Shown: piece by piece, positions 12,321-22,721 of the stretch
How the letters are laid out: each line of letters starts with the position of its first letter
Position numbering within the stretch: position 1 is the first letter of the stretch
Origin: Neostapfia colusana
Lineage: Eukaryota; Streptophyta; Magnoliopsida; Poales; Poaceae
Length of the DNA: 64,000 nt
NCBI GenBank assembly: GCA_030760725.1
Contig: JASWHV010000012.1
Location: 19,792,368 to 19,856,367 of the forward strand
Direction: 5' to 3'
Translations under genes and position numbers: made by a program
Notes under the pieces: generated by a model
The model's database searches: none
Seen by the model: the letters and a program-made list of their open reading frames with translations, nothing else
Told to the model about the DNA's origin: nothing

Positions 12321-13265
12321 ATGACAGTAGATAAGCAATTGGAGAACGGGTGGGTGGTGTCCCACTGTTCTCACCGTCGCGGCTACCCGGAAGTATTGTG
12401 GCAAATGCTCCAATATTTCGGGTACAACCAGATGCCGCAGTACTTCGCCAAGGAAGAAGGCGAAGAGGGGAACAAGACGTGGACAATCCATGTCGAAGTC
12501 CCTGCAGTACCTACGCCACCCGGTTGGGTGCCGTTCACCGTCACGGTGAGAGGAAGACAACCGGAAGGGATGTGGCTAGTGGCAGCCCGTGACACCATGT
12601 CACGTTTCTGCCAACTACACGTGCAGGCTATGGAGGGCACTCCATACGTGCTTGTTCCGGTGGAGGGACGGGCTCAGCATGTGTGGGAAGAAAGGTACCT
12701 GGAGGCAACGGACCCGAGTTGCCCAAGGTACAACCCCGCGGAGGCAAATATCAGCCTCCAGATGAGGGCGGGAAACGCCGTGATGGACAGCCAAGCTGTT
12801 CATACAGAGCATCTCGCCACAAAACTCAAGGAGAGCACGAGCCGTGGAGACCATTTCGAGAGTGCTCACAGCGCACTCCGCAATGTGCTCCTTCCGACGA
12901 TCAAGCGACTGAATGAACAGCATAATCAGTTGCATCGTCTGAAGAAGGCGAAGAGAAGAAGCCATGTCGACATCGCGGCGTTACAAGAACTGGTACAAAA
13001 TTTGACCCAGCAGAACGAGGAACTTACTCAAGAGCGGGACGACGCTATTGAGGAAGGGCAAGGCTGGGAAGAAGATTATAACCAGGCCATGGACGAGGTG
13101 CATACTTTGCAGGATCTTGTACCTCCGGTATTGGGCATACCGGTGGTCTTGGGTCTTCCAGCAATGGGAGAACCTGGGATGGGAGAAGAGGTGGTAGATC
13201 CAGAGCCACCAGCAGAGGTACCGGAGGAGGACGACCCGCAGGAGGTCGAGTTCTACTCCGAGTAG
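12321..13265 (+). CDS. orf0, accessory coiled-coil protein of element A
   Basis: An intact 314-codon ORF between the leader and gag, in the same sense as gag-pol. The N-terminal half (about residues 1-110) is a compact region rich in W, Y and G (motifs WVVSHCSHR, MLQYFGY, FTVTVRGRQPEGM). Residues about 180-265 are charged and heptad-like (LQELVQNLTQQNEEL), so probably coiled coil. The tail is very acidic, ending DPQEVEFYSE. No enzymatic motif, signal peptide or membrane segment is visible. The ORF is conserved in element B (31871-32833, one stop) but absent from C. RIRE3/RIRE8-type elements are known to have an ORF of unknown function at this place. Its role is unknown; a structural or regulatory partner of Gag is a guess. 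The ATG is the first codon after an AG acceptor-like site. Confidence 0.8.
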   Translation: MTVDKQLENGWVVSHCSHRRGYPEVLWQMLQYFGYNQMPQYFAKEEGEEGNKTWTIHVEVPAVPTPPGWVPFTVTVRGRQPEGMWLVAARDTMSRFCQLHVQAMEGTPYVLVPVEGRAQHVWEERYLEATDPSCPRYNPAEANISLQMRAGNAVMDSQAVHTEHLATKLKESTSRGDHFESAHSALRNVLLPTIKRLNEQHNQLHRLKKAKRRSHVDIAALQELVQNLTQQNEELTQERDDAIEEGQGWEEDYNQAMDEVHTLQDLVPPVLGIPVVLGLPAMGEPGMGEEVVDPEPPAEVPEEDDPQEVEFYSE

Positions 13266-13537
13266 GGGGTTACAGTTGCCATGTAGGGCAGCCAGGATAG
13301 TGTAGCCCAACTTTTGTAATCGGTGACATGTCGTGTAGACAGTAGCGTATGTGTAGGTAGTGACGACATGAGAACGACTTCTCGGAGACCCAAGAATGAT
13401 GTATCTTGTATAAAGTTTATGCTTTATCAATATATGTGAATGTTGTGCAAATTAATCATGTGTCGCTTCAATACCTACTGTTACATATGGAATTTTAAGT
13501 AAGACATGTGCTAATCGCTGCTGTTTTGAATTTCAGA

Positions 13538-16500
13538 ATGACGCGTACTCGTGCCAACCCTGATGTTGGGGGTACTAGCCAAGGGGGAGAGACCTCCCAA
13601 CAGCCTCCCGAGGACTCGTCGGGACAGCAGCAGCAACAGCAGCAACAGCAACAGCAAACACCGCCACCTCCACTGCCAACAGTTACATTGGCCGATATCG
13701 TCGCGGCAATGGCGGGTTCACATCAGCAGCACAGGGAGTTGCTGCAAACTCTAATTGCCAATACGTCTCGCACAGAGAGACGTCAAGACCGTGAGGAGCG
13801 TCAACAGAGCTCCTACTCCGACTTCCTGGCGACTCATCCCCCAGTATTCTCAAAGGCGGATGAACCACTTGACGCGGACAATTGGCTCCGCGCCATAGAT
13901 ATGAAGTTCGGGCTGCTCCAGATAAGCGAGCAGCGCAAGACTCAGTTCGCGGTCCAGCAGATCCAAGGATCCGCGAGCGCGTGGTGGGCCAACTTCTGTG
14001 CTTCACAGCCCACCGACCGAGTGATGACCTGGACGGAGTTTCGAACAGCCTTCAGGGCCTATCACATACCGCCAGGTTTGATGAAGAGGAAGACGCAGGA
14101 GTTCTTACACCTGCAACGAGGGAGCCGGAACGTGCTGGAATACTCCAGAGTGTTCAACGATCTCGCGCTCTACGCGTCGTATCACGCAGATACGGATGAG
14201 AAGCGGCGGGACCACTTTTACCAGGGGCTTAACCCGCTCCTGAAGGACAAGTTGGCGATGTTCAATCGCGACAGCCTCAACGACATCATTGATGCTGCGA
14301 TTGTTCAGGAGGACTCCGACAAGGAGTTAGCAGCGGCGGAGCGAAAGAGAAGCGCGCCGCAAAGCAGCGGAGAAGGAAGCGGTCCTTCTCAGAAGTTTCG
14401 GATGGTGAATCGCCCACCATCAGGTCCACGCTGGCAGCCACCACAGCGGTCGATGCCATTCCGCAGTCGGCCGTACTCTTCACCGGCATTCAGGCCGGCA
14501 CTGCCAGTACCACCACCGCAACAACAACAGCAGCTGCGGACGATGCCGCATGCGTATGCACCTCAGCAGCGCATACCGGGCTTTCGTCCCCCGAGCTCTA
14601 CACCAGCAGCGGACACATGTTACAAGTGTGGTCGTCCAGGACACTTCGCGAGCAGTTGCCCGGAGAGGCAAGGCGGCGGAGTGGCACCACAGTTTCCAGG
14701 GAGGAATCAACCCCGGAACCCTACTAATGCGCGGCAGGCAAACCCTAGGCCCGGCACCGTCAACCAGCTTGCCATAGAGGACGTGCCGGAGGGTGAGCCA
14801 ATCCTTGCGGATATGTTCCAACTCCACCAGCATCCCGCTATAGTACTGTTTGATTCAGGCGCCATGCATAATTTTATTAGCCAAGCTTTCATTGCTAAAC
14901 ACAGCTTGCCAATACTACCCACCGATAGTCCATATTTAATTTGTTCACCGGGTGGGAAGATTTCAGCAAGCGTAATGGTTTCCAAAGCACCATTATGCTT
15001 AGCGGGTAGAGTGTACCCCACGTCTCTCATTATCTTAGAGGGACAGAAGGTCGATGTCATCCTAGGGATGTCGTGGTTAACCCACCACGGCGCTGTTCTA
15101 GACACCTTCCTTCGAGTCGTGCACTTAAACGCAGAGGTGCACGGTTCTCACTCATTATTTCTGGACAGTCCAGAAATAAAACTTTCAAGTGTCTATCAAG
15201 CCACAACCATCAGATTGGAAGATATTCCAGTGGTCCGAGAGTTCCCTGATGTATTCCCGGACGATTTGCCGGGGATGCCACCCGATAGAGAGGTGAAGTT
15301 CAAGATTGAACTTGCACCGGGAACCATGCCGATATCCCGAAGGCCGTACAAGATGGCGCCCAAAGAGTTGGCTGAACTGAAGACTCAGCTCACGGACCTT
15401 CTGGAAAAGGGTTTTATTAGGCCGAGCTCCTCGCCATGGGGCTGTTCGGCATTATTTGTCAAGAATAAGGATGAGACGTTGCGGCTTTGCATGGACTATC
15501 GTCCATTAAATGCCGTAACCATCAAGAACAAGTACCCGTTGCCACGGATCGACATGTTGTTTGATCAGTTGGTCGAAGCAAAGATCTTTTCCAAGATGGA
15601 TTTAAGATCCGGGTACCATCAGATTAAAATAAGGGCTGAGAACATTCCAAAGACAGCTTTCTCGACAAGGTACGGACTTTATGAGTACCTGGTCATGTCC
15701 TTTGGCCTCACCAATGCTCCAGCTCACTTCATGTACTTAATGAACTCGGTATTCATGCCGGAGCTGGACAAATTTGTCGTGGTCTTCATCGACGACATCC
15801 TGGTATATTCCAAGTCGGAGGAAGATCACAAGAAACATCTGCGTATAGTCTTGCAACGGCTGCGGGATCACAAGCTATACGCGAAATTCAGCAAATGCGA
15901 GTTTTGGATATCGCAAGTGCCTTTCCTCGGGCATATAATCTCAGCGGAGGGTATCACTGTAGATCCGAGCAAGATCACTCAAGTGCTGAATTGGAAATCC
16001 CCGAGAACTGTTCACGAGGTACGGAGTTTCCTCGGGCTCGCGGGATATTATCGGAGGTTCATTCCGAACTTCTCGAAGATTGCCAAGCCAATGACAGAGC
16101 TGCTGAAGAAGGCTACCAAATATGTTTGGAGTCCAACATGTGAGGCAGCATTCAAGGCTTTAGTCAAGCACCTGACATCAGCACCGGTTTTGGCGCAGCC
16201 AGACACAACAAAACCGTTCGATGTGTACTGCGATGCATCCGGCATTGGGATCGGAAGTGTGCTGATGCAAGACCGAAGGAAGGTCGCATATGGATCACGG
16301 CAGCTTAGAAACCATGAGCAGAATTATCCAAACAGCGACTTGGAGCTCGCTGCCGTGGTACTTGCACTGAAGATGTGGAGGCACTACCTACTCGGTAACC
16401 TCGTACATTTATATACCGACCACAAAAGCCTCAAGTACATATTCACTCAGAAGGAGCTGAACATGAGGCAACGAAGATGGTTAGAATTGATAAAGGATTA

Positions 16501-17299
16501 CGAAATAGAGATCCATTATCATCCGGGCAAGGCAAACGTAGTGGCAGATGCGCTGAGCCGCAAGTCACACGTCAACACTCTGACCATCACACCGTTGGAA
16601 GAGAGCGAACCACCGCTACATGTGATTCCACACGGAGCCCTCTACAACCTAGCTTTGATCCCCACCATCCGGGAAGAGATAGCGACAGCCCAGAAGAATG
16701 ACAAGGGCATGTCACATTTGCGGAGACGTGTAGACAGTGGGGAGCTGAAATGTTTCCGGAAGGACGGAGACAGCGTCCTATGGTTTAAGGACCGGATCAT
16801 CGTACCCCGTAACCCGGAATTACGGAAGATAACTTTTGATGAGGCTCACTTATCAAAATTTTCGATTCACCCCGGCAGCAACAAGATGTATCAAGAACTC
16901 AGAAGCAAGTTTTGGTGGACGCGGATGAAACGGGAGACTGCAAAATACGTGTCCAAGTGTGATACATGTCGAAGGGTGAAGGCAGACCATATGCGGAAAC
17001 CGGGACTGCTGCAACCACTGGGCATTCCTGCCTGGAAATGGGAGGATGTGAGCATGGACTTCATTGTTGATTTACCCACCACCTTGCAGAAACATGATTC
17101 TGTGTGGGTGATCGTCGATCGGCTCACCAAAGTTGCCCATTTCATCTCGGTCAACACCAACTACAACGCCAAGAAGTACGCTGAACTGTACATCTCATGG
17201 ATCCAATGCTTGTACGGCGTACCCGTACTATCATATCGGATCGGGGCACTTTATTTGTGTCCCGTTTTTGGGAGCAGCTGCACGCTGCCTTGGGGATGA
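13538..17299 (+). CDS. gag-pol of element A (Gag, PR, RT, RNase H, start of IN)
   Basis: One continuous frame of about 1250 codons coding for Gag and most of Pol, as in chromoviruses. ATG 13538 lies 1 nt after TTTCAG and is preferred over upstream non-ATG starts. Residue positions count from this ATG: Gln run near 30-40; retrotransposon Gag domain about 95-250; zinc knuckle CX2CX4HX4C starting at about 361; aspartic protease DSG at about 439; RT with FIDDILVYS (first Asp about 752); RNase H with YCDASG (Asp about 899) and YTDHKSL; integrase zinc finger ending CDTCRR; first IN catalytic Asp about 1174 (MDFIVDLP). A single-base loss near 17223 throws the frame off inside integrase, and it stops at 17299. 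The rest of Pol is at 17226-18105. The copy therefore cannot make a full Pol by normal translation. Confidence 0.93.
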   Translation: MTRTRANPDVGGTSQGGETSQQPPEDSSGQQQQQQQQQQQTPPPPLPTVTLADIVAAMAGSHQQHRELLQTLIANTSRTERRQDREERQQSSYSDFLATHPPVFSKADEPLDADNWLRAIDMKFGLLQISEQRKTQFAVQQIQGSASAWWANFCASQPTDRVMTWTEFRTAFRAYHIPPGLMKRKTQEFLHLQRGSRNVLEYSRVFNDLALYASYHADTDEKRRDHFYQGLNPLLKDKLAMFNRDSLNDIIDAAIVQEDSDKELAAAERKRSAPQSSGEGSGPSQKFRMVNRPPSGPRWQPPQRSMPFRSRPYSSPAFRPALPVPPPQQQQQLRTMPHAYAPQQRIPGFRPPSSTPAADTCYKCGRPGHFASSCPERQGGGVAPQFPGRNQPRNPTNARQANPRPGTVNQLAIEDVPEGEPILADMFQLHQHPAIVLFDSGAMHNFISQAFIAKHSLPILPTDSPYLICSPGGKISASVMVSKAPLCLAGRVYPTSLIILEGQKVDVILGMSWLTHHGAVLDTFLRVVHLNAEVHGSHSLFLDSPEIKLSSVYQATTIRLEDIPVVREFPDVFPDDLPGMPPDREVKFKIELAPGTMPISRRPYKMAPKELAELKTQLTDLLEKGFIRPSSSPWGCSALFVKNKDETLRLCMDYRPLNAVTIKNKYPLPRIDMLFDQLVEAKIFSKMDLRSGYHQIKIRAENIPKTAFSTRYGLYEYLVMSFGLTNAPAHFMYLMNSVFMPELDKFVVVFIDDILVYSKSEEDHKKHLRIVLQRLRDHKLYAKFSKCEFWISQVPFLGHIISAEGITVDPSKITQVLNWKSPRTVHEVRSFLGLAGYYRRFIPNFSKIAKPMTELLKKATKYVWSPTCEAAFKALVKHLTSAPVLAQPDTTKPFDVYCDASGIGIGSVLMQDRRKVAYGSRQLRNHEQNYPNSDLELAAVVLALKMWRHYLLGNLVHLYTDHKSLKYIFTQKELNMRQRRWLELIKDYEIEIHYHPGKANVVADALSRKSHVNTLTITPLEESEPPLHVIPHGALYNLALIPTIREEIATAQKNDKGMSHLRRRVDSGELKCFRKDGDSVLWFKDRIIVPRNPELRKITFDEAHLSKFSIHPGSNKMYQELRSKFWWTRMKRETAKYVSKCDTCRRVKADHMRKPGLLQPLGIPAWKWEDVSMDFIVDLPTTLQKHDSVWVIVDRLTKVAHFISVNTNYNAKKYAELYISWIQCLYGVPVLSYRIGALYLCPVFGSSCTLPWG

Positions 17300-18105
17300 A
17301 ACTGATCCGTAGTTCAGCATACCACCCGCAGACGGATGGGCAAATGGAGCGGGTAAATCAGATCCTAGAAGACATGCTACGAGCTTGTGCTATCAACCAC
17401 GGCAAGAATTGGGATGATCACTTGCCGTTAGCCGAATTCTCGTACAATAATGGGTACCAAGCCAGCATCAAGATGGCACCTTACGAGGCGCTATACGGTA
17501 GGAAGTGTCGCACACCATTGAACTGGTGTGAGTCTGGCGAAAGGGTTACCTTCGGGATTGACCTTGTCAACAACGCGGAAGAGAAGGTTCGACTGATTCA
17601 AGCGAACCTAAAAGCCGCCCAATCCCGTCAGAAACAGTATGCGGACCGGAGAAGACACCCACTACAATTTGAAGTCGGGGATCACGTATATCTATGGGTG
17701 TCTCCAATGAAGGGCGTAAACAGATTTGGGGTGAGAGGAAAGTTAGCACCCCGATTCATCGGTCCATTCCAGATTACCGAAAGATGTGGATCAGTGGCAT
17801 ACCGGCTGAAATTACCAGAAGCACTTTCCGGTGTGCACGACGTCTTTCACATTGCCCAGCTGAGGAAGTGTCTTAAGCTATCAACTACCGTTCAGCTGGA
17901 GGATATTGAAGAACTGCAACCGGATCTCACCTATCGGGAGGAACCGGTGCAGATTATCGTTGAAAAGGCTCGAACCACATGCAACCGTACATTGTGGTTC
18001 TACAAGGTTCTATGGAGTAATCACTCCATGGACGAAGCGACATGGGAGAACGAAGAATTTCTTCACGCTAACTACCCCGACTTTTTCACGTCGCATATCC
18101 AGTAA
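17226..18105 (+). CDS. Pol C-terminal part of element A (IN core and chromodomain)
   Basis: Continues integrase in another frame after the 1-nt deletion near 17223. It holds the second catalytic Asp (ISDRGTLFVSRFW), the glutamate region AYHPQTDGQMERVNQ, the GPY/F-type C-terminal part (FIGPFQITER) and a chromodomain-like end with VLWSNHSMDEATWENEEFL. Chromodomains steer integration of this clade to marked chromatin. The stop TAA is at 18103-18105. An ORF finder starts this frame at 17197, but the true homology begins at the frameshift. Confidence 0.9.
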
Positions 18106-18140
18106 TTTTCCACCGTCCTCCCTCTCATTTTCACCTTATA

Positions 18141-18174
18141 ATCTCGGGACGAGATTCTTTTAAGGGGGGAGGAA
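18141..18174 (+). promoter_or_regulatory. Stem-loop and polypurine tract of element A
   Basis: ATCTCGGGACGAGAT (18141-18155) is a 6-bp perfect inverted repeat with a 3-nt loop. It precedes the purine run AAGGGGGGAGGAA (18162-18174) that abuts the 3' LTR and primes plus-strand DNA. The same hairpin and tract occur in element C at 47771-47804. Confidence 0.85.
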
Positions 18175-20734
18175 TGTAAGGGCCTCAGTTTTTGACACAT
18201 AATTGAAGTGTTCATCACCACACCACACACCTCATTTGAGGAAAGATGATGAACATAAAAGAAGAGCAAGTAACCACCATCAACATGTTCATTAGAGAAC
18301 AAACTCACATATTGCAAAAGTGGTATTTCCCACCTGTGATATAGGTGGGCTGGACATATGAAAACTCCTACACATTGCTAAGGATGTCCATGCCAAGTTT
18401 CACCCAAATTCAAAACCTTTTTGAGGTAATTTTGGGTATAGCTAGGAAGAGGGCAGTTTGAAAACATATTCAAATTCAAACTGTTTTATCCCATGAATTT
18501 AAAAGTGGGAGGCAGATTCTTATTCAGCACATTTTGTGAGCTCACACACCAATTTTCACTCCATTTGGAGTTCATCTTGACATGAGTTAAGTGGGACAAA
18601 TTCAAATTTATTTGAATTCAAAACTGAACTTGTGCTGAAATTCATTCAAATCAAACTCCATTTGAATTCTACTCAATTCAAATGGCTCATGGGTGAATAA
18701 TTTGAATCACCATGGGTATTTTGGGACTCACTGTTTACAACAGTGATTAGGAGTAAATTTCAGAGGTTAAAATTGGCAGTGGGACCCACATGTCAGCCAC
18801 TGAAGGAGATCAACCGAGTGGACTTTCAGCACTCGGGTCCCCGAGCTTCTCCCCAGAGCGCCACCGAGGGAGGCCGCCGCGTCACCACCTGCTTGCCGCC
18901 CACGGTCGCTGAACCGACTCCCTGGGTCTTTATCTACCCGCTCGAGCGGTCACCGACGCCTCCCATCGCTGCCTCGCCGCACTTTCACTCAAAACGCCGA
19001 AACACCTCGCCGCCCGAGCAAACCTTCGGTTCCTCATCGCCCGGCCAATCCAGTGACCCTCTCGGCGATCTGAGACCAGCACCGGGTGCGCCAAGCCATC
19101 TTTGACACCTTCGCATCGGTTCCAGACTCTGCGCAGCCTTCCCCGAGCTCCACCGCGGCGATCTTTGCCCTGTCAGTGCAGCTCGAGCCGCCGCTGTGGG
19201 AACCGCCTTTCCGGCCACCACAGCCCACCGTTCACGGAGCTGTAAACAGCAAAGAGGTTCGCCTTCAACCCCTCTTTCTTTTCCGCAAGCTCCGGCGGCG
19301 TGACAAGCACCGCTCCGGCCGGAATTTCATATTTTCGCGACGGTGTGCAAAAGTGAGGTCGGTACTGATCCGAGAATTCGTAAACCACACTGCATCACTC
19401 ATCCTCTCATGGAGAGGATCACTTCTAGTAGCCCGTGCGGATCCATAGGATGAAGAACCACAAAGAACCGTGGAGGGAAACCGCTGTTCTTCGAGTTTTA
19501 GTAGAAATCCTGATTTCCGGCCCAGGTCGCACGGTGACAGCCCAACACAGCCCTTCCCGAGCTCCGTAGAGCTCATGTCGACCTTTCCTATGGTCCACTG
19601 ATGCTCGACGACCCTTAGCTTGATCGGGGGAGGTGCTAGGGAGGGTGGACAACGCGACCGAAGTTCTTCTGAGGTTGCGGCTCGTCGCCGACCAGGTCGC
19701 GGCCGTTGTCATGACGAGATGACCCCAGAATCCTGTTCCCCGAGTGGAAATAGGAAGGGGCGGCCAGAATCGTGAAATTTGGAGCTTTACAGAAGCCGGC
19801 GGCGAGCTCTCCGACGAGGCTCCTCGGCGGCAGAACGCGGGCAGCGGGAGGTTGACGAAGGGGTGGACCCCAGCTGTCAGCGGGAGATATTTTAAATCGG
19901 GATCGGGCTGCAGCCGGGATCATATGTGCTGTCGTGCAAATACCATGTGAGCTCCGGTGTGCCGGACACCTCCGCGCTCGACACGTGTCCCCGCGGGCCC
20001 CCGCGAGATTTAAACTTTTCCCCGATTTTCAGAATTCTTCCAAACTTCAAATCCTCATAACTTTCGCTAGAAAGCTCCAAATTGAGTGAACCAAATTTTG
20101 CTGGATTCAGCTCTCTGAGTACTTTCCAGTAAATCAAGTTTCACTTCATGAAATTCCTTATTTCTCCAGAATTAATTCCTCAAAGTTTAAAATGTTTAGA
20201 ATTTTAACTGGAGAATCCTTTGGAGGAAAATCCTGAAATTTTGCTGGGATGTTCACCAAAATATCCCTGAACTACCTTTAAAATTCCAGACCCATTTGAG
20301 CTCATTTGATCCACCTAATGGTGTGATTAGTGAAACTGTTCCAGAGAAAATAGAAAATGTTCAGAAACATTTTCAGAATTTTCTCTGAAATTGTTTAGCT
20401 CATATCTTTAGCTAGGAACCTTCAAATTAAGTGAGAACAACTCCATTAGAACCCTCTGAAAATCTAGTTTTCATAAAGTCATAGTTTGTTTCATGAAAAT
20501 CCTTAGAATACCCTAAAAGCCTTCAATTAAGGTCAAGTACATAATTAATTGTGGATGGCTCAAATGAGCTTTGCTGCAACTAAAACTTGACCAAGTCTCT
20601 GTTTAGGTTGTAACCAGGCCACAGTAAAAGTTTCACAGTCATTAGGCTTGTCTAGCAAGAGTTGTAGACTTCACAAGTTTAAAAGTTAATACAAATGCAT
20701 TTAAATCAATACATATACTGCTTCTATCATGTAG

Positions 20735-20815
20735 TCGCTAAGGTCGAGGAGGAACCCGAAGTCCTAGACTTCGTTACTCCGGAGGAACAACTAGCCTACG
20801 ACCGAGAGCAGCAAG
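20735..20815 (+). other. Putative LTR exon i (81 nt), 3' LTR copy
   Basis: Same borders and frame as 9334-9414: ATCATGTAG acceptor and AAG|GCAAGC donor. It encodes VEEEPEVLDFVTPEEQ followed by an acidic/Gln-rich end. The intervening sequence to the terminal exon is 1090 nt (20816-21905). Confidence 0.45.
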
Positions 20816-21905
20816 GCAAGCTCCGGTTTGCGTTAACCTTTTTGCAAGTTTTTATTGTTTTGAGCACATACTTGATTACTTTATTCTTTGCATTAGAGTC
20901 TGGTTTGGAAATCCAACTGCATAGCCAAGAAAACCATGGGTTGGGTTTAGGAGTTCAAACCCCGTTAGCTACTGCAATGCTAAGATAGTGTAGGATTCGG
21001 TACAAGTCGAGTAGTTGGAACTACTCGCAAGCATAGGCTAGAGGCACTCGACTCGGGTAGAGATAGCACATGATACACATGGCAAGAAAGATGAGAACGA
21101 GCGGAGAGTAAGGGCAGCAGGACTTTGGGGCCTGTGTGCTGTAGCTCCGCTTGTGTCGATTGAGGACCGAGCCGTGTGCGGGCCTGTTGAACAAGCTAGA
21201 ACAGTACCGAAGACCTACCGGCTATATGGGAACCGGGAAACCGATGTAACTCGGGTAGCTGGGTATTGAGGCATTGCCCGTCGTTCAGAGGGTAGGTTGA
21301 GAGCTTGAGGTGTAAATCGGCTGGCGGCACTGAGATGCGCGTACAAAGATCTCTTGCTCGGGACGATGGGACCGGTTCAATATTTGGCTGACGGGCGAAA
21401 GGTAGTTGCGTACGGCGTCCGTGATGGTTGTTGTAGGCAACATCGAGTACGGGCGTACATGACGGGTTGTTCGGGTAACCCTGCAGGTGTAAATCGATTA
21501 TAATCACCGTCCCTCGCGGTCAGTGAGTACCACTTGTTCACTGTACCGTGACGTAGAAAGAACAGGCTAGTTACATGTTAAAATGTTGCTGATTGAAAGA
21601 TGGACTTGATTGTTAATGATTTGCTGTAGTCTAGAGCTAACTAAAGTTCTTTTCAACTTTGGGCAAAGTACATGAGAGAAATGCGTTTCTTGTTTGATTG
21701 CGGCTCTCTCATGTGCCTTAGCGTAAGGTTCTCCACAACCTGCTGCCAAAACTTGAAAGTAAGGTTCCAATAATTAGGCGAGTCCTTTGCAAATTGTTTT
21801 ACCTCATGTACCCATCACTCCTCATGTAGAATCTCCGTGTTTAGGTGAGACGGGTCAGACTTGCTGAGCCTTCGTGCTCACTGCTTGTGTTTGAAGCTTT
21901 TGCAG

Positions 21906-21994
21906 GGTTCTATGAGAAAGAGACTCCCGAAGAGGAGACGGAACCCCAGGAGGGGAACCACGTCGAGTGGGAGTCGTGCACGCCGCAGAGTTAG
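21906..21994 (+). other. Putative LTR terminal exon (89 nt), 3' LTR copy
   Basis: Preceded by CTTTTGCAG. In phase 1 it continues from exon i, with motif YEKETPEEETEPQEGN, and ends at TAG. The acceptor is intact here. The 3' region runs to the poly(A) signal at 22116. Confidence 0.45.
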
Positions 21995-22115
21995 TGTGCG
22001 TGTGTGCTAGCAAGGACACGTTCGAGGGCTGAACGTGGACTTGATACGTAGTCTACGCCCGCGAGTGTAGACTAAACTTATTTTGATGTAAACATGTTCA
22101 TAAACCTGTTTATGT

Positions 22116-22121
22116 AATAAA
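22116..22121 (+). terminator. Poly(A) signal in 3' LTR of A
   Basis: AATAAA within TATGTAATAAAATTCC about 100 nt before the LTR end; the 5' LTR has the same at 10714-10719. It is the likely 3' end signal of element transcripts and of the putative LTR-borne reading frame. Confidence 0.6.
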
Positions 22122-22223
22122 ATTCCGCTTCCGCTTTGTACCTTTGACGTGTGTTATCCGGTGCTGTGCAACGCAGCACCCCTCAGCGTGATCCTGGCTC
22201 GACAAGACCGTGGGGTCGTGTCA

Positions 22224-22228
22224 ACATG
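22224..22228. repeat. Target-site duplication of element A (right)
   Basis: ACATG, identical to 6766-6770. Confidence 0.9.
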
Positions 22229-22721
22229 TGGGCCCCACTGCTCTTCTCCCCCTTATCCTCTCCAAAATCCCTCAAATTTGGCACAGTGCAAAATTCAACC
22301 ATGAGGAACTCAAATTCAAAAGCCATTTGGCAATTTGACAAGTTTTACCTCAGTTTCAAATTTGAATTCAAATTTCAAGGAAATTCATAAGTCCCTTTGA
22401 TCTTCATATCAAAGCAACTCCAAACTTTCTCAATATTTGTCTTCCTCATAATATGGACCTGAAGAATTTGAATATGCCCTCTGATCTTTGAGTTGGTCGC
22501 TACAAATAAGAGTTTTGAACTAACAGTTTGGAACTCTCTTTTTGAAATGGCCACCTTATGATTGAAGTGAACCATTTAGTTCAAAGGCTGATTCAAACTC
22601 CTTTTTCACAGGACCACATTCCCATGTTTATAAAAGTTTTTGCAAGTCCCAATTCTTGAACTTGAACTCAACTTTATTCACAACTCAAGTTTTGCTTTTA
22701 CAAGTTTTTGGAACTTTTACA
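22229..22721 (-). mobile_element. LTR of element H, right part
   Basis: Continuation of 4551-6770 after element A. It ends with ACTTTTACA at 22721, the outer LTR end (TGTAAAAGTTCC on the minus strand). It aligns with 23773-24261 of LTR G, showing H and G are one family. After 22721 the sequence jumps into the GC-rich interior of G, so H appears to have inserted into G. Confidence 0.75.

Larger units (their letters stand above)
6771..22223 (+). mobile_element. Element A: complete Ty3/gypsy chromovirus
   Basis: A 15.45-kb element with both LTRs, primer site, leader, orf0, gag-pol with a C-terminal chromodomain, polypurine tract and a perfect 5-bp target-site duplication. The chromodomain, very long LTRs and extra ORF before gag fit the Tekay/Del-like chromoviruses of grasses (compare RIRE3/RIRE8, reported to carry an 'orf0'). 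The two LTRs differ by a few percent by eye, so insertion was fairly recent. Gag-pol has one 1-nt frameshift in integrase and is otherwise open. The element sits inside the LTR of H. Confidence 0.95.
18175..22223 (+). repeat. 3' LTR of element A
   Basis: Runs 4049 bp, the copy of 6771-10821, beginning TGTAAGGGCC after the polypurine tract and ending GTGTCA before the duplication ACATG. It has the same internal order, with a GTGGGACCCACATGTCAG motif near 18779-18796 and a GC-rich block to about 20010. Confidence 0.95.
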
